Shown: positions 44,977 through 53,770 of the stretch, one piece after another
Layout: the number at the start of each line of letters is the position of its first letter
How positions within the stretch are numbered: position 1 is the first letter of the stretch
Assembly (NCBI RefSeq): GCF_006547145.1
Contig: NZ_CP041244.1
Location: forward strand, 5,146,001 to 5,210,000
Length of the DNA: 64,000 bases
Source of the DNA: Actinomadura sp. WMMA1423
GTDB lineage: Bacteria; Actinomycetota; Actinomycetes; Streptosporangiales; Streptosporangiaceae
Direction of reading: 5' to 3'
Program-made: the position numbers and the translations under genes
The notes under the pieces: generated by a model
Seen by the model: only the letters and a program-made list of their open reading frames with translations
Database searches by the model: none
What the model was told of the DNA's origin: nothing

Positions 44977-45049
44977 TGGAGCCTAGGGGATTCGAACCCC
45001 TGACACCCGGCTTGCAAAGCCGGTGCTCTACCAACTGAGCTAAGGCCCC
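44977..45049 (-). tRNA. tRNA-Ala(TGC)
   Basis: Complete 73-nt cloverleaf: acceptor GGGGCCT/AGGCTCC with the alanine identity pair G3-U70, D arm GCTC-AGTTGGTA-GAGC, anticodon stem CCGGC/GCCGG with loop TTTGCAA (anticodon TGC), T arm AGGGG-TTCGAAT-CCCCT and discriminator A. CCA follows in the DNA (44974-44976). Its origin-proximal location next to tRNA-Ile is conserved in Actinobacteria. Confidence 0.96.
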
Positions 45050-45416
45050 TGGTCTTCTGATGTTTGACCTGCGGCGACGCCGGACCGGCGCGACCGGTGA
45101 CGATCGTACACCGTGGGAGGAGTGGGCTTTCCTGGCTGGGGGTCGGCAGGCGATGCCGTGGTTGTGACCCGGGGGGAAGGAAGGCACCAGGGGGACCGGC
45201 GGTTGCTCTTCGTGGCGTCGGGGTGGCGTCACGGCGTCGCGTGCCGCGCGTGAAGCCGAGCCGGGTGGGGCAGGTGCGCCGCTTGACCTAGTGATCGGCA
45301 CGCTCCCGGAGCCGGAGGCCGCGGTGACCAGGGCCGGGCCTGGGAGACGTCGGTCTGCCCGGGTCATACCTTCGAGGGAGTTGTTGGCATTCCTGGTGGA
45401 AGCAACGATCCCTCCC
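45050..45416. other. Intergenic region upstream of tRNA-Ala and LLM oxidoreductase
   Basis: 367 bases. It should contain the divergent promoters of tRNA-Ala and the oxidoreductase; no motif stands out. An in-frame extension of the oxidoreductase back to 45291 lacks family similarity. Confidence 0.4.
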
Positions 45417-46346
45417 ATGAACACGCGATTCGGGATCTTGCTTCCTACCGGCCAGGACCAGTGGGACGACGCGCGGCGGCTGGTCGACTTCGCGGTCCGG
45501 GCCGAACGGCTCGGCTACGACTCGGTATGGGCCAACGACACCCTGCTCGGCCCGCGGATCGAGCCGCTGGCCATGCTCGCGGCCCTCTCATCGGCGACCG
45601 GGCGCGTCACTCTGGGGACGGCCGCGCTCCTGCCCGCCTTCCGTCGTCCGGTCATGGCGGCTCAGGAGCTCGCCTCCATCGATCACCTGTCCGCCGGGCG
45701 CCTCATCGTCACCGTCGGTGCGGGCTATCCCGGGCGGTCGGAGATCGAGTACGCGGTGTCCGAGGTGCCGTGGGAGCGGCGTTTCGGACGGTTGGACGAC
45801 ACGGTGGCGCTGTGGCGCGCGCTGTGGTCGGGCGAGCGGGCCTTTCACGGCAAGATCCTCTGCTTCGACGAGTTGCCTGAATCCACACCCTCCTTCCGGC
45901 CGGGCGGCCCGCCGATCTGGCTGGGTGGCGGGAGTCCGTCGGCGCTGCAGCGTGCCGGACGGCTCTACGACGGGTGGCTGCCCTATCCGCCCGATCCCGC
46001 GGACTACCGAACGGGTCTCGCGGCGGTGCGGCACGCTGCGGCCGAGCGTGCCGAGGGCGCAGTCGCTCCGGCTTTGTTCGTGACAGTGCTGATCAGCGAC
46101 GACGTGGAGGACACGGACCGGCGGATCGACTCGTACTGTCGGTCGACCTACGGCCTACCGTACGAGACGGTGCGTACTGTCCAGGTGATCGTCGCCGGGT
46201 CGGTCGAGCGGGTAACCGAAGCGCTGGCCCGCTACACCGAGGCGGGCGCGACACACCTCGTCTGCCGCATCGCCGCCCCGTCCCTCGAGGTCCAGCTCGA
46301 CCAGATGGAGCTCATAGCCGAGTCCGTGCGTCCGGCCCTGGGTTGA
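45417..46346 (+). CDS. LLM-class (probably F420-dependent) oxidoreductase
   Basis: 309 residues from ATG 45417 giving MNTRFGILLPTGQD, the usual start. Luciferase-like TIM barrel: AERLGYDSVWANDTLLGPRIEP, GRVTLGTAALLPAFRRPVMAAQELASIDHLSAGRLIVTVGAGY and GGPPIWLGGGSPSALQRAGRLYDGWLP. In actinomycetes this subgroup mostly uses coenzyme F420 rather than FMN, but the cofactor cannot be settled by reading. Substrate unknown. Confidence 0.88.
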   Translation: MNTRFGILLPTGQDQWDDARRLVDFAVRAERLGYDSVWANDTLLGPRIEPLAMLAALSSATGRVTLGTAALLPAFRRPVMAAQELASIDHLSAGRLIVTVGAGYPGRSEIEYAVSEVPWERRFGRLDDTVALWRALWSGERAFHGKILCFDELPESTPSFRPGGPPIWLGGGSPSALQRAGRLYDGWLPYPPDPADYRTGLAAVRHAAAERAEGAVAPALFVTVLISDDVEDTDRRIDSYCRSTYGLPYETVRTVQVIVAGSVERVTEALARYTEAGATHLVCRIAAPSLEVQLDQMELIAESVRPALG

Positions 46347-46713
46347 GGCCCCGGCCTGCCGGGGCCACGGAGATCATCCGTGCGCCCGGAACAGCTGGCC
46401 GTCAGCACCTGCGGCGGAGGCGCATGCGTGCGGAATGTCAGCAAGGCCGGGAAAGGCTCCCGAACTCCGGCAGGTGGTCTCCGGCGCGGCCTGATCTTTG
46501 CATGCGAGCCTTGCGGCGATCCCGCCGGACAGGAAGGCGCGGCGTTGCAAGCGGCTGCGAGAGGACGGTTGCTGGGCGCGGACGGCTCCGAAGGGGCGGC
46601 ACGCCTCGAAGCCGCCTTGTTGTACAAGACGCTTCAGGAGTTGCGTAGGTCGTCGTCGGCCCGCGCCCATCAGCGATTGAGCAGCCCGAGAATCCGCACT
46701 ACGGCTGGCGCGG
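46347..46713. other. Intergenic region, no gene recognised
   Basis: 367 bases between convergent genes. Several frames stay open on both strands but none has a family signature or consistent codon use; possibly decayed coding sequence. Confidence 0.35.
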
Positions 46714-47418
46714 CTACCTGGAGTCGACGGCGGCCGGGGTGCGGAGGACGAGGTCCGGCAGGGCGGCGACGGAGGGAAGGACGTGGGTGGCGCCCGCGGT
46801 GAGGAGGCGCTCGTGGTCGTGGGCGCCGGTCAGGACGCCGGCGACGATGGACGCGCCGGAGCGGCGGCCGGAGAGCATGTCGGCGGCGGTGTCACCGCAG
46901 ACGGCGATGTTGCGGACGTCGTCCACACCGAGGCGGAGGGCCGCGGTCAGGACGAGGTCGGGCCACGGGCGGCCGCGCGGGACGTCCTCGGGGCTGAGGG
47001 TCAGGTCGGCGCGGTCCCACCAGCCCAGAGTGTCGAGAATGCGGGCTTGTGTGCCGCGGCCGAAGCCGGTGAGCAGGCAAACGCGGACGCCGGCGCCGCG
47101 GAGCCGTGCGAGGGCCTCGTCGGCGCCGGGTACGGGCTTGAGGCCGCGCCGGTCGATGAGCTCGTGGTAGGAGTGCTCGAACGCCAGGTGCGCGGCCTGG
47201 GCGCGGGGTTCGTCGAAGAGCGAGCGGAAAACTTCGATCTTCGACCCGCCGCGCGTGTCGCGGAAGCGGGCGAGCGCACGGTCGTAGGACGCCGTGCCGG
47301 AGACGATCCCCAGGGTGGCGATCGCCTCGGCGAAGGCGGCCTCGACGGTGTCGCCGTCCGCGACGGTGGTCCCGGCGAGATCGAGGCAGGCCAGGGTGAT
47401 CGGCACTGCTTCGCTCAC
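46714..47418 (-). CDS. HAD-superfamily phosphonatase-like hydrolase
   Basis: 234 residues from GTG 47418. HAD nucleophile Asp13 in LDLAGTTV (the DxAGTT signature of phosphonoacetaldehyde-hydrolase-like proteins), motif II LLTGFGRG, and motif IV GDTAADMLSGRRSGA. C1-type cap (FRDTRGGSKIEVFRSLF). Likely hydrolyses a small phosphate or phosphonate ester. It lies 22 bases downstream of the DLW-39 gene, possibly co-transcribed. Confidence 0.85.
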   Translation of the reverse strand: MSEAVPITLACLDLAGTTVADGDTVEAAFAEAIATLGIVSGTASYDRALARFRDTRGGSKIEVFRSLFDEPRAQAAHLAFEHSYHELIDRRGLKPVPGADEALARLRGAGVRVCLLTGFGRGTQARILDTLGWWDRADLTLSPEDVPRGRPWPDLVLTAALRLGVDDVRNIAVCGDTAADMLSGRRSGASIVAGVLTGAHDHERLLTAGATHVLPSVAALPDLVLRTPAAVDSR

Positions 47419-47440
47419 GCCGGGGCCTGTCGCCGGCGGA

Positions 47441-47560
47441 TCAGTTGTCGGACGACGTGGCCTCGGTCCACAGGTCCAGCTCGGCGCGGTCCTGCTGGAG
47501 CTTGCGCCAGACGGCGAAGCCACCGAGTGCGACGACGGCGAGGACGAGCAGCTTCTTCAC
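47441..47560 (-). CDS. DLW-39 family protein (39 residues)
   Basis: GTG start, product MKKLLVLAVVALGGFAVW then RKLQQDRAELDLWTEATSSDN. This is exactly 39 residues with the family-defining DLW motif: one N-terminal membrane helix and an acidic tail. DLW-39 is a small actinobacterial family normally encoded near gyrA/tRNA-Ile/tRNA-Ala, which supports the origin-proximal placement. GGTCCCACC precedes the start, so the ribosome site is weak. Function unknown. Confidence 0.88.
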   Translation of the reverse strand: MKKLLVLAVVALGGFAVWRKLQQDRAELDLWTEATSSDN

Positions 47561-47778
47561 GGTGGGACCCCTTCACCTTCGACTATCAAGTCAGAACCCG
47601 GGAACGGCTCATCAGTGTCTGCTTCCCCCAGGCTCTCCGCAGCCTAGCAACCGTTGCCGGGCGATCAGCACCGAAGGCCCCTCACCGGACGCCATCTTTG
47701 AAGAAGGCTCGCATTCCGCCTCTCGTCCGAACGCCGGAACGGCCGCATAATCCGGATGGACGACCTTCGGGAGTGCCG

Positions 47779-47988
47779 ATGGCAGAGGACGACTTCCGGC
47801 GCTGGGAGCGCGAGTTGGAGTCGGACGCGCAGGACGAGCGGCCGTCCGGGGGCCGCGGGCTGGTGATCGCGGCTGGGCTGACCGCCACTGCCTGCGCCGC
47901 CGTGATCGCGTTGGGCGATGTGCCGCTCGGCACCGCCGGGCTGGTGCTCTCTTCGGTCATCCTGCTGCTGTGGCGCATCGGCATGTGA
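47779..47988 (+). CDS. Small two-helix membrane protein
   Basis: 69 residues from ATG 47779 with GGGAG six bases upstream. Acidic N-terminus (AEDDFRRWERELESDAQDERP) followed by two close hydrophobic helices (about 28-45 and 50-67). No family recognised with confidence. The following SDR gene begins 17 bases after its stop. Confidence 0.7.
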   Translation: MAEDDFRRWERELESDAQDERPSGGRGLVIAAGLTATACAAVIALGDVPLGTAGLVLSSVILLLWRIGM

Positions 47989-48005
47989 TCCGCCATCATC
48001 TCGGC

Positions 48006-48797
48006 ATGGATCTGCGCGGAGCGAACGTCCTGGTGACCGGCGCGACCGGCGGTATCGGCCAGGCGCTGGCGAAGGCGCTGGCCGATCGCGGCGCCCGGCT
48101 GGTGCTGACGGGGCGCCGGGCGGAGGTCCTGGAACCGCTGGCCGAGCGGCTCGGCTGCCGGGCCATCGTCGCCGACCTCGCCGATCGGGAGACGGCCGAG
48201 GGCCTCCTGGACGAGGCGGGGCGGGTGGACGTGCTGGTGGCGAACGCGGCGCTGCCGGCGTCCGGGCTCCTCGCGGACTACTCGATCGAGCAGATCGACC
48301 GGGCGCTGGACGTCAACCTGCGGGCGCCGATCGTGATGGCGAAGCTCGCCGCCGCGCAGATGGCCGATCGTGGCCGCGGACACCTGGTCTTCGTGTCGTC
48401 ACTGTCCGGCAAGGCGGCCTCGGGGCACGCGTCCCTCTACAACGCGACGAAGTTCGGTATGCGGGGCTTCGCCCTGGCGCTGCGCGAGGACCTGCGACCG
48501 CACGGCGTCGGCGTCTCGACCGTCTTCCCCGGCTTCATCCGCGACGCGGGCATGTTCGCCGAGGCCGGTGTGACGCTGCCTCGTGGCGTCGGGACCCGGT
48601 CGCCCCGGGACGTGGCGCGGGCGACCGTCCGGGCCGTCGAGCGCGACATCGCGGAGATCGACGTGGCGCCGTTCGGGCTGAGGATCGGCGCGCTGATCGG
48701 CGGGGCCGCGCCCGTCCTGTCGGCGGCCGTGCAGCGGCGCGCGGGCGGGCATCGGATCTCGCAGGGCCTCGCGGACGGCCAGCGCGACAAGCGCTAG
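48006..48797 (+). CDS. Short-chain dehydrogenase/reductase
   Basis: 263 residues from ATG 48006 (an upstream ATG at 47970 lies inside the preceding gene). Classical SDR: TGATGGIG (11-18) for NAD(P), LVANAAL, catalytic Ser in FVSSLSG and YNATK Tyr/Lys, with the conserved PGFIRD. The Arg pair after the second strand (TGRRAEVL) suggests NADP(H). Substrate unknown; related proteins act on steroids, fatty-acid-like or sugar ketones. Confidence 0.9.
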   Translation: MDLRGANVLVTGATGGIGQALAKALADRGARLVLTGRRAEVLEPLAERLGCRAIVADLADRETAEGLLDEAGRVDVLVANAALPASGLLADYSIEQIDRALDVNLRAPIVMAKLAAAQMADRGRGHLVFVSSLSGKAASGHASLYNATKFGMRGFALALREDLRPHGVGVSTVFPGFIRDAGMFAEAGVTLPRGVGTRSPRDVARATVRAVERDIAEIDVAPFGLRIGALIGGAAPVLSAAVQRRAGGHRISQGLADGQRDKR

Positions 48798-48920
48798 CGA
48801 CAAATCAGGATCTTCCGGCGATAATCCGGGCGGGCCCGCTCGATCAGCGGGAGGAGCCGGCGCAGCGCCCGGGCCGCACCCCCGCCCGCCGCGCGCGCCC
48901 CCGCGCGAGGAGGTCTGCGC

Positions 48921-50714
48921 ATGTGGACGGGCAGGAAGATCGTGATCGGGACGGCGGCCGCGGCCGTCCTGCCGCTGGCGGCGGTGCCCGCGCGGGCGGC
49001 GGAGCCCGCGGACGCGTCCGTGGTGCCGGTCCAGGTCACCGGCGACCCCGCGAAGCGCTTCAACCTCGTCGTGATGGGCGACGGATACACGGCGGCGGAC
49101 ATGCCGAAGTTCCGCGCGCACCTCGCCAAGCATCTCAACGACCTGTGGACGATCGAGCCGTTCAAGTCGTACCGCAGCTACATCAACGTGTACGCGGTGG
49201 AGATCCCGTCCGGTGAGTCCGGGGTTAGCTGCGACCCGGCGCTCTCCTCACCGCGTCGCAAGACGCCGTTGAGCATGGCCTTCTGGAGCGGGTGCCGGGA
49301 TGACGGCATTCAGCGTCTTCTCGTCATGGACTCTGCGGCCGCCAAGACCTATGCGGACCTCGTCCAGGGCACGACTGCTGGAAACCGTCAGATCCTCGCG
49401 CTCGCCAACAGCGACACCTACGGCGGTGCAGGCGGCGCCTATGCGACGGCATCCGGCGGCAACGCGATGTCGGCCCTCATCGCGCCGCACGAGCTCGGCC
49501 ACTCGCTGGGTGGACTGGACGACGAGTACGACTACTACCAGCGAGGTGTTCCCGGGGGGACGTACACGGGTCCTGAGCCCGCCTCCATCCACCACACGCT
49601 GCTGCCCGAGAAGGAGATGAAGGCGCAGAAGGAGAAGTGGTGGCGCTGGCTCGGGGAACGGAGCGAGGCAGGGGGCACCATTGGACGCTATGAAGGTGGC
49701 CTGTACTCCAGTAAGGGCGTGTGGAGGCCGAGCCAGCACTCGATGATGAAGACGCTCGGCTACTACTACGACCAGGTCGCGCGTGAACGGATGACCCAAC
49801 GCATCTCAGGCAAGGTCAACCTCGTCCAGGCGAACACGCTCACGAACGCCCCTGTTGGCGACGACCGCGTGCTGTGGGTCGAGACGATGCATCCGACCGG
49901 CCATTCGTTGTCCGTCACGTGGACCATCGATGGGAAGACCGTCGGGCGGGGCGCGAACCTCGATCTGTCCAGGCTGCACCTTAGGAAGGGCACGCACACG
50001 GTTGAGGCGACGGTCATCGACCCCACCGGTTTCGTCCGGGATCCGGCCATCCGGTCGTCCGCCGCACTCACGCAGGTGCGGACATGGACGGTCGACACCA
50101 GCCTGAGCACTCCGCCAGAGAACGTGCCCGCCGACTTCAGCTCCTCCACGCCGACTGACAAGCCCGTGGGGGGTGATTCCGTCGTCTACGTGGAGACGAC
50201 CCACCCTGCGCAGAGCGCGCCCAAGGTGAGATGGGAACTGGACGGGCGACGCGTAGGCGGAGGCGACCGGAACATCGAACTCGGCCGGTTCCGCTTGGCC
50301 AAGGGCACGCACACGCTCGTCGCACGGATCGGCTCCAAGAGCCGTGCATGGACGGTCGACGCGCAGGCGCCGACTGTGGCGTACGAGCTGTCCAAGGCGT
50401 CCCAGAGCCGGACCCGCCCCGGGCGCACGCCCGAATACGTCTTCGACGGCCCCTTCACCATGCGGCTCACCGGCGCGGACGACCACCCGGGCGTGGTCGT
50501 CTCCGAGTTCCGCGTGGACGGCGACGGTTGGTTCAACTACTTCGGCTGGCCGACCGACTCGACCGCGCCCTGGCTGTTCACCGAGAACGGCACGGTCATC
50601 GACAGCCTCACCTACGGCAGGCTCGGCAAGGGCCGCCACACCATCGAGTACCGCGCGTTCGACCCCGCAGGCAACATCAGCAAACCCGGCAAGTTCATCG
50701 CCACCCTCCGCTGA
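48921..50714 (+). CDS. Secreted M64-type (IgA-peptidase-like) zinc metallopeptidase
   Basis: 597 residues. Sec/Tat-like signal peptide (MWTGRKIVIG, AxA about residue 25). Peptidase_M64 domain (about 40-310) begins FNLVVMGDGYTAADM and carries the zinc motif HELGHSLGGLDDEYD (His190, Glu191, His194, Asp200). It is followed by two Ig-like beta domains with repeated VxVETxHP and KGTHTxxA elements (about 315-390 and 415-470) and a C-terminal beta domain (about 490-597). An extracellular protease; physiological substrate unknown. Confidence 0.92.
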   Translation: MWTGRKIVIGTAAAAVLPLAAVPARAAEPADASVVPVQVTGDPAKRFNLVVMGDGYTAADMPKFRAHLAKHLNDLWTIEPFKSYRSYINVYAVEIPSGESGVSCDPALSSPRRKTPLSMAFWSGCRDDGIQRLLVMDSAAAKTYADLVQGTTAGNRQILALANSDTYGGAGGAYATASGGNAMSALIAPHELGHSLGGLDDEYDYYQRGVPGGTYTGPEPASIHHTLLPEKEMKAQKEKWWRWLGERSEAGGTIGRYEGGLYSSKGVWRPSQHSMMKTLGYYYDQVARERMTQRISGKVNLVQANTLTNAPVGDDRVLWVETMHPTGHSLSVTWTIDGKTVGRGANLDLSRLHLRKGTHTVEATVIDPTGFVRDPAIRSSAALTQVRTWTVDTSLSTPPENVPADFSSSTPTDKPVGGDSVVYVETTHPAQSAPKVRWELDGRRVGGGDRNIELGRFRLAKGTHTLVARIGSKSRAWTVDAQAPTVAYELSKASQSRTRPGRTPEYVFDGPFTMRLTGADDHPGVVVSEFRVDGDGWFNYFGWPTDSTAPWLFTENGTVIDSLTYGRLGKGRHTIEYRAFDPAGNISKPGKFIATLR

Positions 50715-50727
50715 CCCGCTTCGCTCC

Positions 50728-50747
50728 CGGCCCCCCGGTCGGGGCCG
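50728..50747. terminator. Short hairpin between convergent peptidase and EamA genes
   Basis: CGGCCCC/GGGGCCG 7-bp stem with a 6-nt loop, 14 bases after the metallopeptidase stop. Confidence 0.5.
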
Positions 50748-50841
50748 AGCCGCTTTCTGATGCCCTGCGGGGCCTCGGCGACCGGCGCCTCGGTTTGCGG
50801 TCGGCCTCATGGTTCGCCACCGACCGGGTTCCTGGGCAGGG

Positions 50842-51810
50842 TCAGAGGTCGGGCGCCGGTTCCCGGGCCAGGTTCGCGGCGGGGTCCGGGGCGTAGGCGG
50901 TGGCGTCGTTGTCGGGCAGAGGATCCGGGGCGGCAGCCCCAGAGCGGCGCGCGGTGGCGAGGACGGAGCCGCCGAGGATCAACAGGAACGACGCGATGAT
51001 CGTCCCGGTGAGGGGCTCGTCGAGGAACACGACCCCCGCCGCGACCGCCACGGCGGGGTTCACATAGGTGAACACCATGCCCCTGGACGTGCCGACCTCT
51101 CGGATCAGCTCGAAGAAGACAATGAACGCCAGCGCGGTGCAGACCAGACCGAGCGCGATGAGCGCGGCGAGAACCCGTCCGGCGGGCAGGTCGCTCGGCC
51201 AGGTGGCGACGGCCGGGCCCGTGTACACGAGCGCCGCGATGGCCAGCGCGAACGCGGCCATGTGGAGGCTCGGGAGGTCCTGGAGGCGGCGCGTGGCGAT
51301 CATCGGGGCGATGGCGTAGCCGAGCGCGACCAGCATGACCTCGCCGATCGCCCACGCGCTGCCGCCGCCCAGGTGCGGGCCGGCGAGCACGCCGACGCCG
51401 GCCAGACCGACCAGCAGCCCCGCCCAGCGGACGAGCCCCAGCCGCTCGGCGTCCCCGGTGAACCGGGCGAGCACCACGCCGATGATCGGGACGGCGGCGA
51501 TGAGCAGCCCGGTCATCGAGCTGGTCAGCCGGTTCTCGGCGTCCGAGAGGAGCGCCCACGGGCCGAGGATCTCCACCGCGGTGAACGCCAGGAGCGGACG
51601 CCAATGGCGGCGGACCACGTCCAACTGCCCGGCCCTCACAGCCAGCGGCAGCAGGACGAGTGCGCCGAGCGCGGTACGGACGAACACCACCATGGGGACC
51701 GAGACGCTCTCGACCGCCACCTTGATCAGCAGATAAGGAATGCCCCACAACACGCTCATCAGCGCGAACAGCATCCAGCCACGGCGACTCAACCCGACCT
51801 CCGCTCTCAT
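50842..51810 (-). CDS. EamA/DMT-superfamily transporter
   Basis: 322 residues from ATG 51810 (MRAEVGLSRRGW). Ten predicted helices in two EamA repeats (WMLFALMSVLWGIPYLLIKVA..., EVMLVALGYAIAPMIATRRL...), ending in a disordered Pro/Asp-rich tail. Such transporters export amino acids or other small metabolites. The frame extends upstream to 51966 through low-complexity sequence that is not family-like. Confidence 0.88.
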   Translation of the reverse strand: MRAEVGLSRRGWMLFALMSVLWGIPYLLIKVAVESVSVPMVVFVRTALGALVLLPLAVRAGQLDVVRRHWRPLLAFTAVEILGPWALLSDAENRLTSSMTGLLIAAVPIIGVVLARFTGDAERLGLVRWAGLLVGLAGVGVLAGPHLGGGSAWAIGEVMLVALGYAIAPMIATRRLQDLPSLHMAAFALAIAALVYTGPAVATWPSDLPAGRVLAALIALGLVCTALAFIVFFELIREVGTSRGMVFTYVNPAVAVAAGVVFLDEPLTGTIIASFLLILGGSVLATARRSGAAAPDPLPDNDATAYAPDPAANLAREPAPDL

Positions 51811-52143
51811 CCGACCCCACCCCGGGACCGTCTTCCCACCCCGGACCCCCGCGGACCGCCCACACTGCGTACCAGGAGCCCCGCTCAACAGGCCCACCAC
51901 GAAACACACGCACCGCGGAACACACACCACGGAGCAAGCGCACCGCGCGGACCATTCGATCCGCACCGCACACGCAACACGTCACCGCGCGGCCCGCACG
52001 CCGTGCAGCACACGCACCGTGCAGCACACGGCACGCACCGCGGGGTGGGCCCGCCTCGTGACGGGCTCGCCGCAGGGCAGACTTGGCGCGATCATGCGGC
52101 GCTCAGTGCTGCTCCTTCGAGGGCCCGACCCGGGGATGGGCCT
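51811..52143. repeat. Low-complexity CAC/CACG-rich repeats in intergenic DNA
   Basis: 333 bases with no gene. Between about 51896 and 52045 the sequence is an irregular array of CACGCACCGCGG, CACACACCACGG and GTGCAGCACACG(C/G)AC units; GTGCAGCACACG occurs twice about 20 bases apart. Degenerate tandem repeats rather than an exact array. Confidence 0.5.
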
Positions 52144-53121
52144 TCAGGATGCGGGCGGGCAGGCCGCGCTGTCTTGAACGCTGTTGCGGTACGCGCCCGG
52201 GGTGACGCCCAGAACGCGACGGAACCAGCGGGTGAGATGGGCCTGATCGGCGAACCCGACGAGCGTCGCCGCCTCGGACGGACGATGCCCCGCGTCCAGC
52301 AGCGCCCTGGCCCGGGCCACGCGGTGCTGGGCGAGCCACGCATAGGGCGGCATTCCCATCGCGTCCCGGAAGGCGCGCAACAGCTGGTAACGCGAAAGCC
52401 CAAGGTCGGCGGCTACTTCGGCGAGCGTGGGCGGGGCGACCAACTCGTCCGAGAGGCGGGTCGCGACCGTTCTCGCAATACGTCCCGCTTCGCCTCTTCG
52501 AGGAGTCGGGACCGCCGCAGGGGCGGACACCGCGTGGCGCCGAACGAGCGCGCCCAGCACGGCGAGCAACCGCGACTCGCCCTCGAGCGGATCGACGCCG
52601 AGCCTCAGGGCGCGGTGGGCGAGGCGTAGCGCCTCGCCGAGCCGCCGGTCGTCAACGATCGGGTTCGCGAAGTGGGGTTCGGCCGGTACCGGGCCCGGTT
52701 CAGCGGTCGTGGCCGCGCCCAGCAGTTCGGTCACGGGGTAGAGGCACAGGTAGGCGAAGCCTTCCGGACGCGCCGGACCGCCAGTGTGCGCCTCGCCCGG
52801 CTCGACCACGACGACGCTGCCCGCCGCCGAGTAGATCCTCTCGCCCCGGTAGCGCATCGTCTCCAGGCCGTCGACGGTGACGCCGATGGCGTATTCGTCG
52901 TGGGTGTGCGGCGCGTAGTGCCGGCGGACGATGCGGGCCGTCAGCAGATCGAGCGGGGCGCCCTGGATGCCGCTGACGCGCGTCCACAGCGTCCGGTCGA
53001 CTCCGCCGCCGTCGCGCGAACCCCCGACCTCGCGCGGACCCGCGGCACCGCACGGACCCGCGGCGCCGCAGGAACCTCCGGCCTCGCGCGGATCCCCGAG
53101 TTCGCGCGGACCCCCGAGCAC
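52144..53121 (-). CDS. AraC family transcriptional regulator (cupin + HTH)
   Basis: 325 residues from GTG 53121. An N-terminal arabinose-binding-like cupin (about 45-160; HYAPHTHDEYAIGVTVDG, YSAAGSVVVVEPGEAHTGG) and a C-terminal AraC HTH pair (about 225-315; LGLSRYQLLRAFRDAMGMPPYAWLAQHRV, GFADQAHLTRWFRRVLGVTPGAYR). The first 35 residues are GPRE/AAGP-like repeats and probably disordered; an internal start is possible. Downstream of, and perhaps co-transcribed with, the DUF6504 gene. Confidence 0.87.
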   Translation of the reverse strand: MLGGPRELGDPREAGGSCGAAGPCGAAGPREVGGSRDGGGVDRTLWTRVSGIQGAPLDLLTARIVRRHYAPHTHDEYAIGVTVDGLETMRYRGERIYSAAGSVVVVEPGEAHTGGPARPEGFAYLCLYPVTELLGAATTAEPGPVPAEPHFANPIVDDRRLGEALRLAHRALRLGVDPLEGESRLLAVLGALVRRHAVSAPAAVPTPRRGEAGRIARTVATRLSDELVAPPTLAEVAADLGLSRYQLLRAFRDAMGMPPYAWLAQHRVARARALLDAGHRPSEAATLVGFADQAHLTRWFRRVLGVTPGAYRNSVQDSAACPPAS

Positions 53122-53131
53122 CGTGCGCCGG

Positions 53132-53365
53132 TCAGGCCGAGAAGACGTGCCGGAGCCGCCAGCGGTTCTCGTCACGGCCGAGCTCCACGACGGCCACGCC
53201 CTCCGCACCGGTGACCCGGAACCTGTAGACCCTGCCCTCCTGAGCCGATCCGTAGGTCTTCAGCACCGCGTCGACCGCGTAGCGCGCCCCCCGCCACTCG
53301 TACGCGGTGAGCCGTCCCGCCGGATCGTGCTCGGCTCTGACCGGCTCGTTCAGCAACTGCCCCAT
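53132..53365 (-). CDS. DUF6504-like small protein, SOS-box preceded
   Basis: 77 residues, mixed alpha/beta. LTAYEWRGARYAVDAVLKTY and RVYRFRVTGAEGVAVVEL...NRWRLRHVF follow the DUF6504 pattern (WRG...Y.V..VL, W.L..V) known next to or fused to Y-family/ImuB-type polymerase genes in actinobacteria. No polymerase gene is next to it here. A LexA-type site lies 21 bases upstream of its ATG, so damage induction is likely. A CCCCGCATG context provides GGGG as a weak ribosome site. Function unknown. Confidence 0.7.
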   Translation of the reverse strand: MGQLLNEPVRAEHDPAGRLTAYEWRGARYAVDAVLKTYGSAQEGRVYRFRVTGAEGVAVVELGRDENRWRLRHVFSA

Positions 53366-53385
53366 GCGGGGAGAGTAGCACGCGT

Positions 53386-53401
53386 TCGAACAAATGTTCG
53401 C
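53386..53401. promoter_or_regulatory. LexA/SOS-box-like site
   Basis: TCGAAC-AAAT-GTTCGC matches the actinobacterial SOS box TCGAAC-N4-GTTCGA with a single mismatch in the last base. It lies 21 bases upstream of the DUF6504-like start codon. Confidence 0.68.
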
Positions 53402-53770
53402 AGGTGGGAGAGGCCTTCACGCCCGGCACCGCACCGCGTACCGACCGATCCGAGCGCGAAAACCCCTGCGCCGCCGGGCGTGGCGCGCTGCTCGTCTCCA
53501 CGCCGCCGAGCCGAGTCACGCGAGTCATGAACAGACCAACGGAAATCGCCCCGTTCCTCATCCACCCCGCTCCTCATTCCGACCACGCCGCCGACTCGGT
53601 GGAGGCACGGTGGCGCACCACTGCCCGGGCACCCGAGAGCCAGAACTTCGGCAACCGAGACCATGAACCCCAGAACTCGAGACCCGGCACCCGGCACCCG
53701 GCACCCAACCCGGGACCCGGGCGGGATCAGGATGGACCACTCCGCCCGGCGAAAGGGTCTCCGGACACCT

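Noticed and set aside
44820..45038. 72-codon open frame ending RGFEPLTPGLQSRCSTN
   Set aside because: It is the well-known false translation across the complement of a tRNA gene, here tRNA-Ala.
46380..46802. 140-codon open frame (and antisense frames) between the LLM and HAD genes
   Set aside because: No ribosome site, no family similarity, overlaps the HAD gene, and composition fits a shadow frame.
51896..52045. CRISPR-like array
   Set aside because: The CACG-rich units are irregular, short and lack unique spacers or nearby cas genes; no CRISPR array was seen anywhere in the window.
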